Below are positions 61,745 to 64,000 of a stretch of DNA of 64,000 bases, piece after piece. The position numbers and the translations under genes were made by a program. The stretch lies in contig WGMD01000006.1 in the NCBI GenBank assembly GCA_016125255.1, forward strand, positions 124,001 through 188,000, read 5' to 3'. This DNA is from Planctomycetota bacterium (lineage in GTDB: Bacteria; Planctomycetota; Phycisphaerae; Phycisphaerales; Zrk34). The notes beneath the pieces are model-generated. The model saw only the letters and a list, made by a program, of their open reading frames with translations, was not told the DNA's origin and made no database searches. Positions within the stretch are counted from its first letter, which is position 1, and every line of letters begins with the position of its first letter.

Positions 61745-64000
61745 TCACACTCCGACCGATCCCGCGCCCGCCGCATGACACAATCCGTTCCTGATCCCGG
61801 CAAGCGTCATGAGCACCACTTCCCCCGTCGCCGGCGCCGGCAACGCCACGGGTCCGTTTTTCGACTGCGCGTTGAGCGCTTCCTTGACCGCCGCCCAGAC
61901 ACAGATGCCCAGCATCAGCGGCGGCTCGCCCACGGCTTTGGATCGCCGGATATTCACCACATGACGCGGATTGCCGATCGTGTCGACGTTGAAAACCGCG
62001 GGAATATCGGTGATATCGGGAATCTTGTACGTCGTCGGCGAATGCGAAAGCAGCTCGCCCCGAGCGTCGTAGCACAGGTCCTCCGTCGTGCACCAGCCCA
62101 TACCCTGCACGAACCCGCCGATGATCTGTCCGCGGTCGACGCCCGGATTGATCGACCGGCCGATGTCCATCAATACGTCGATGCGATCGACGACCGTCGC
62201 GCCGGTGAAGCGGTCGATCGTCACCTCGGCGACGGCAGCGCCGGTGGTGTAATACAGAAAGGGCGAACCCTGCCCGGTCTGCCGGTTGAAGTCGACGCCG
62301 GGCGTGGCGTAAAAACCGCGCGCGCCCAGATCGACGCGCGCCCGGCGTGCGGCGTGACAGAATTTCGTGAAGGCGATGCGCTGCGACGGATCGCGCTCGT
62401 CATGGACGTGATCGTCCGCGAACCGGATCGCCGCCGGTTCGGCGGTCAGCCCCCGCTGCGGCGCGGCCAGCAACGTCGCGGCGAACTGGGCCATGCGCGC
62501 CTTGATCTCTTCGCAAGCGTTCGCCGCCGCCGTGCCGTTGAGGTCGGTGCTGGCGCTGGCGGCGGTGGGCGAGGTGTTGGCGTTCTTTTCCGTCGAAGTC
62601 GTCATCATCTGCACACGCTCGACGGCGATGCCGAATTCGTCCGCGACGATCTGGCGGATTTTGACGTTAAGCCCCTGCCCCATCTCCGTCCCGCCCGTCG
62701 AGACCTGTACCGATCCGTCTTCGTAGACGTTGACGAGCGCGTTGCCCTGATTGAGGAAGCGCGTCGTGAACGAGATGCCGAACTTCACGGGCGTCATCGC
62801 CACGCCCTTGAGGTGCGTCTTTGAGCGGGCGTTAAAGTCCATCGCCGCGCGGCGGCGGGTGTCGTAGTTGCTCGTCTGTCGAATCCGGTCGGCCGTCTCG
62901 ACGATGACGTGATCGCGGACGATCTGGCCGTAGGGCGTGACATTCCGCGGCGCTTCGCCGTAGAGATTGATGCGTCGTATGTCGGCCGGATCGCGGCCGA
63001 GGGCGTGAGCGATGTCGCTCATGATCGCTTCGATGGCGATGATCGCCTGCGGCCCCCCGAACCCGCGGAAGGCCGTATTCGGCGGCGTGTTCGTCCGCGC
63101 GATCCACCCGCGCAGCCGGGCGGTCGGCAGGTAGTACGCATTGTCCGAGTGCAGCAGCGTCCGCTCCAGCACCGACGTCGACAGATCGCAGAACGCCCCG
63201 CCGTCGGAGACGAAATCGAAATCCACCGCCAGCACGCGACCGTCTTCATCGAAGCCGACGCGATAGCCGGTGCGATAAGCGTGGCGCTTGCCGGTGATGT
63301 GCATGTCGTCGTCCTTGGTGTACACCACGCGCGCCGATCGCCCCGTCCGCATCGCGACCAGTGCCGCGAAACACGCCGCGGGTACTGACTGCGTCTCTTT
63401 CCCGCCGAACCCGCCGCCCATGCGTTTGCACTCGCACACCACCCGGCTCATCGGCACGCCGAGCACTTCCGCAAGCACGATCTGCGTCTCCGTCGGATTC
63501 TGCGTCGAGCTGACGACGCGCACCTGCCCGTCCTCGCCGGGATAGGCGATCGCCGCCTGCGATTCGAGATAGAACTGTTCCTGCCCCTTGTTGCGGAACA
63601 CGCCGCTGAGCGTATGCGGGGCGCTTGCCAGCGCCGACTCGACATCGCCGCGCTCGATTTTCAACGGTGACGCCAGAAAGCTCTCGCGCTCGATCGCCTC
63701 GTCGATCGTCAGGATCGGCTTGTCCTCGTCCACCTCGATCGTCACCAGCGATCGCGCCGCTCGGGCCGCCTCGCGCGACTCGGCGGCGATGATCGCCACC
63801 GGCTGATGCAGATAGCTGATCCGATCGGCGACGAGAATCGGCTCGTCATGAAAGATCGGGCCCCACAGATTGCGGCCCGGAATGTCCTCGTGCGTCAAAA
63901 CCGCCGCCACACCCGGCGCCGACAGCGCCTTCGACACATCGATGCGTTTGATCACACCCGACGCACACGGCGCGCCGACGAAATCGACGAACAATTCGCC
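61745..64000 (-). CDS. xdhB: Xanthine dehydrogenase, molybdopterin-binding subunit (5' end outside window)
   Basis: The frame is open to the right edge, so the N-terminus is missing; about 751 residues are visible. Molybdenum-binding subunit motifs are seen: EQFYLESQAAIAYPGEDG, CECKRMGGGFGGKET, TPPNTAFRGFGGPQ, STGGTEMGQGLN, QGMGWCTTED and KAVGEPPLMLG with the catalytic glutamate. It oxidises hypoxanthine to xanthine and urate together with FAD and iron-sulfur subunits, presumably encoded beyond the edge. With ade and xdhC it forms a purine-degradation operon. Confidence 0.93.
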   Translation of the reverse strand, partial: GELFVDFVGAPCASGVIKRIDVSKALSAPGVAAVLTHEDIPGRNLWGPIFHDEPILVADRISYLHQPVAIIAAESREAARAARSLVTIEVDEDKPILTIDEAIERESFLASPLKIERGDVESALASAPHTLSGVFRNKGQEQFYLESQAAIAYPGEDGQVRVVSSTQNPTETQIVLAEVLGVPMSRVVCECKRMGGGFGGKETQSVPAACFAALVAMRTGRSARVVYTKDDDMHITGKRHAYRTGYRVGFDEDGRVLAVDFDFVSDGGAFCDLSTSVLERTLLHSDNAYYLPTARLRGWIARTNTPPNTAFRGFGGPQAIIAIEAIMSDIAHALGRDPADIRRINLYGEAPRNVTPYGQIVRDHVIVETADRIRQTSNYDTRRRAAMDFNARSKTHLKGVAMTPVKFGISFTTRFLNQGNALVNVYEDGSVQVSTGGTEMGQGLNVKIRQIVADEFGIAVERVQMMTTSTEKNANTSPTAASASTDLNGTAAANACEEIKARMAQFAATLLAAPQRGLTAEPAAIRFADDHVHDERDPSQRIAFTKFCHAARRARVDLGARGFYATPGVDFNRQTGQGSPFLYYTTGAAVAEVTIDRFTGATVVDRIDVLMDIGRSINPGVDRGQIIGGFVQGMGWCTTEDLCYDARGELLSHSPTTYKIPDITDIPAVFNVDTIGNPRHVVNIRRSKAVGEPPLMLGICVWAAVKEALNAQSKNGPVALPAPATGEVVLMTLAGIRNGLCHAAGAGSVGV

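Overview
The window is high-GC bacterial DNA that most likely comes from a member of the Planctomycetota, probably class Phycisphaerae. The evidence is the gene content: Planctomycetes-type ECF sigma factors with FecR-like anti-sigma partners, secreted proteins ending in a PEP-CTERM-like tail (VPxPAALPxG, hydrophobic stretch, RRR), DUF1559-type pseudopilins ([12 protein letters not shown]), hopanoid genes, and many secreted polysaccharide-degrading enzymes. No rRNA, phage, integrase, transposase or CRISPR array was seen. Both window edges cut genes: ppk on the left and a xanthine dehydrogenase gene on the right.

Layout. 1-1517: end of polyphosphate kinase. 2045-10582: two consecutive four-part cassettes (sigma factor, FecR anti-sigma, PEP-CTERM protein or proteins, pseudopilin). 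10966-13578: mutS. 13644-22070: hopanoid genes (hpnR-like radical SAM C-3 methylase and squalene-hopene cyclase) interleaved with lactate permease and sucC, then a GH16 enzyme and an EamA transporter. 22104-29195 (minus strand): alaS, a PPOX protein, btaA-btaB for betaine lipids, ftsW and a small conserved protein. 29287-38793 (plus strand): a nucleotidyltransferase pair, tpiA-secG-yicC, an APH-type kinase, a PDZ/TPR membrane gene set, DUF1015 and GH88, then tRNA-Met with a strong terminator. 38985-48534 (minus strand): a third sigma/FecR/PEP-CTERM/pseudopilin cassette followed directly by GH43, GH127 and beta-helix enzymes. 48747-56757 (minus strand): GH2, galactokinase and a galactose-type sugar ABC transporter, divergent from an XylR-like regulator at 56946-58100. 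58152-64000: an alanine-glyoxylate-type aminotransferase, adenine deaminase, XdhC and xanthine dehydrogenase.

The most interesting signal is the cassette repeated three times. In each copy the extracellular C-terminal domain of the anti-sigma factor belongs to the same family as the domain carried by the PEP-CTERM protein encoded next to it, and the family differs between cassettes: a jelly-roll-like domain in cassette 1, a DUF4082-like domain in cassette 2, LamG in cassette 3. Each cassette also has a strong inverted repeat between the PEP-CTERM gene and the pseudopilin gene. Cassettes 2 and 3 share an upstream element that may be a promoter, with a weaker version before cassette 1. Cassette 3 runs straight into three polysaccharide-degrading genes. 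My inference is that these are modular surface sensing and polysaccharide-binding systems, a possible functional counterpart of the sigma/FecR/SusCD loci of Bacteroidota, built from exosortase-sorted lectins and pseudopilins.
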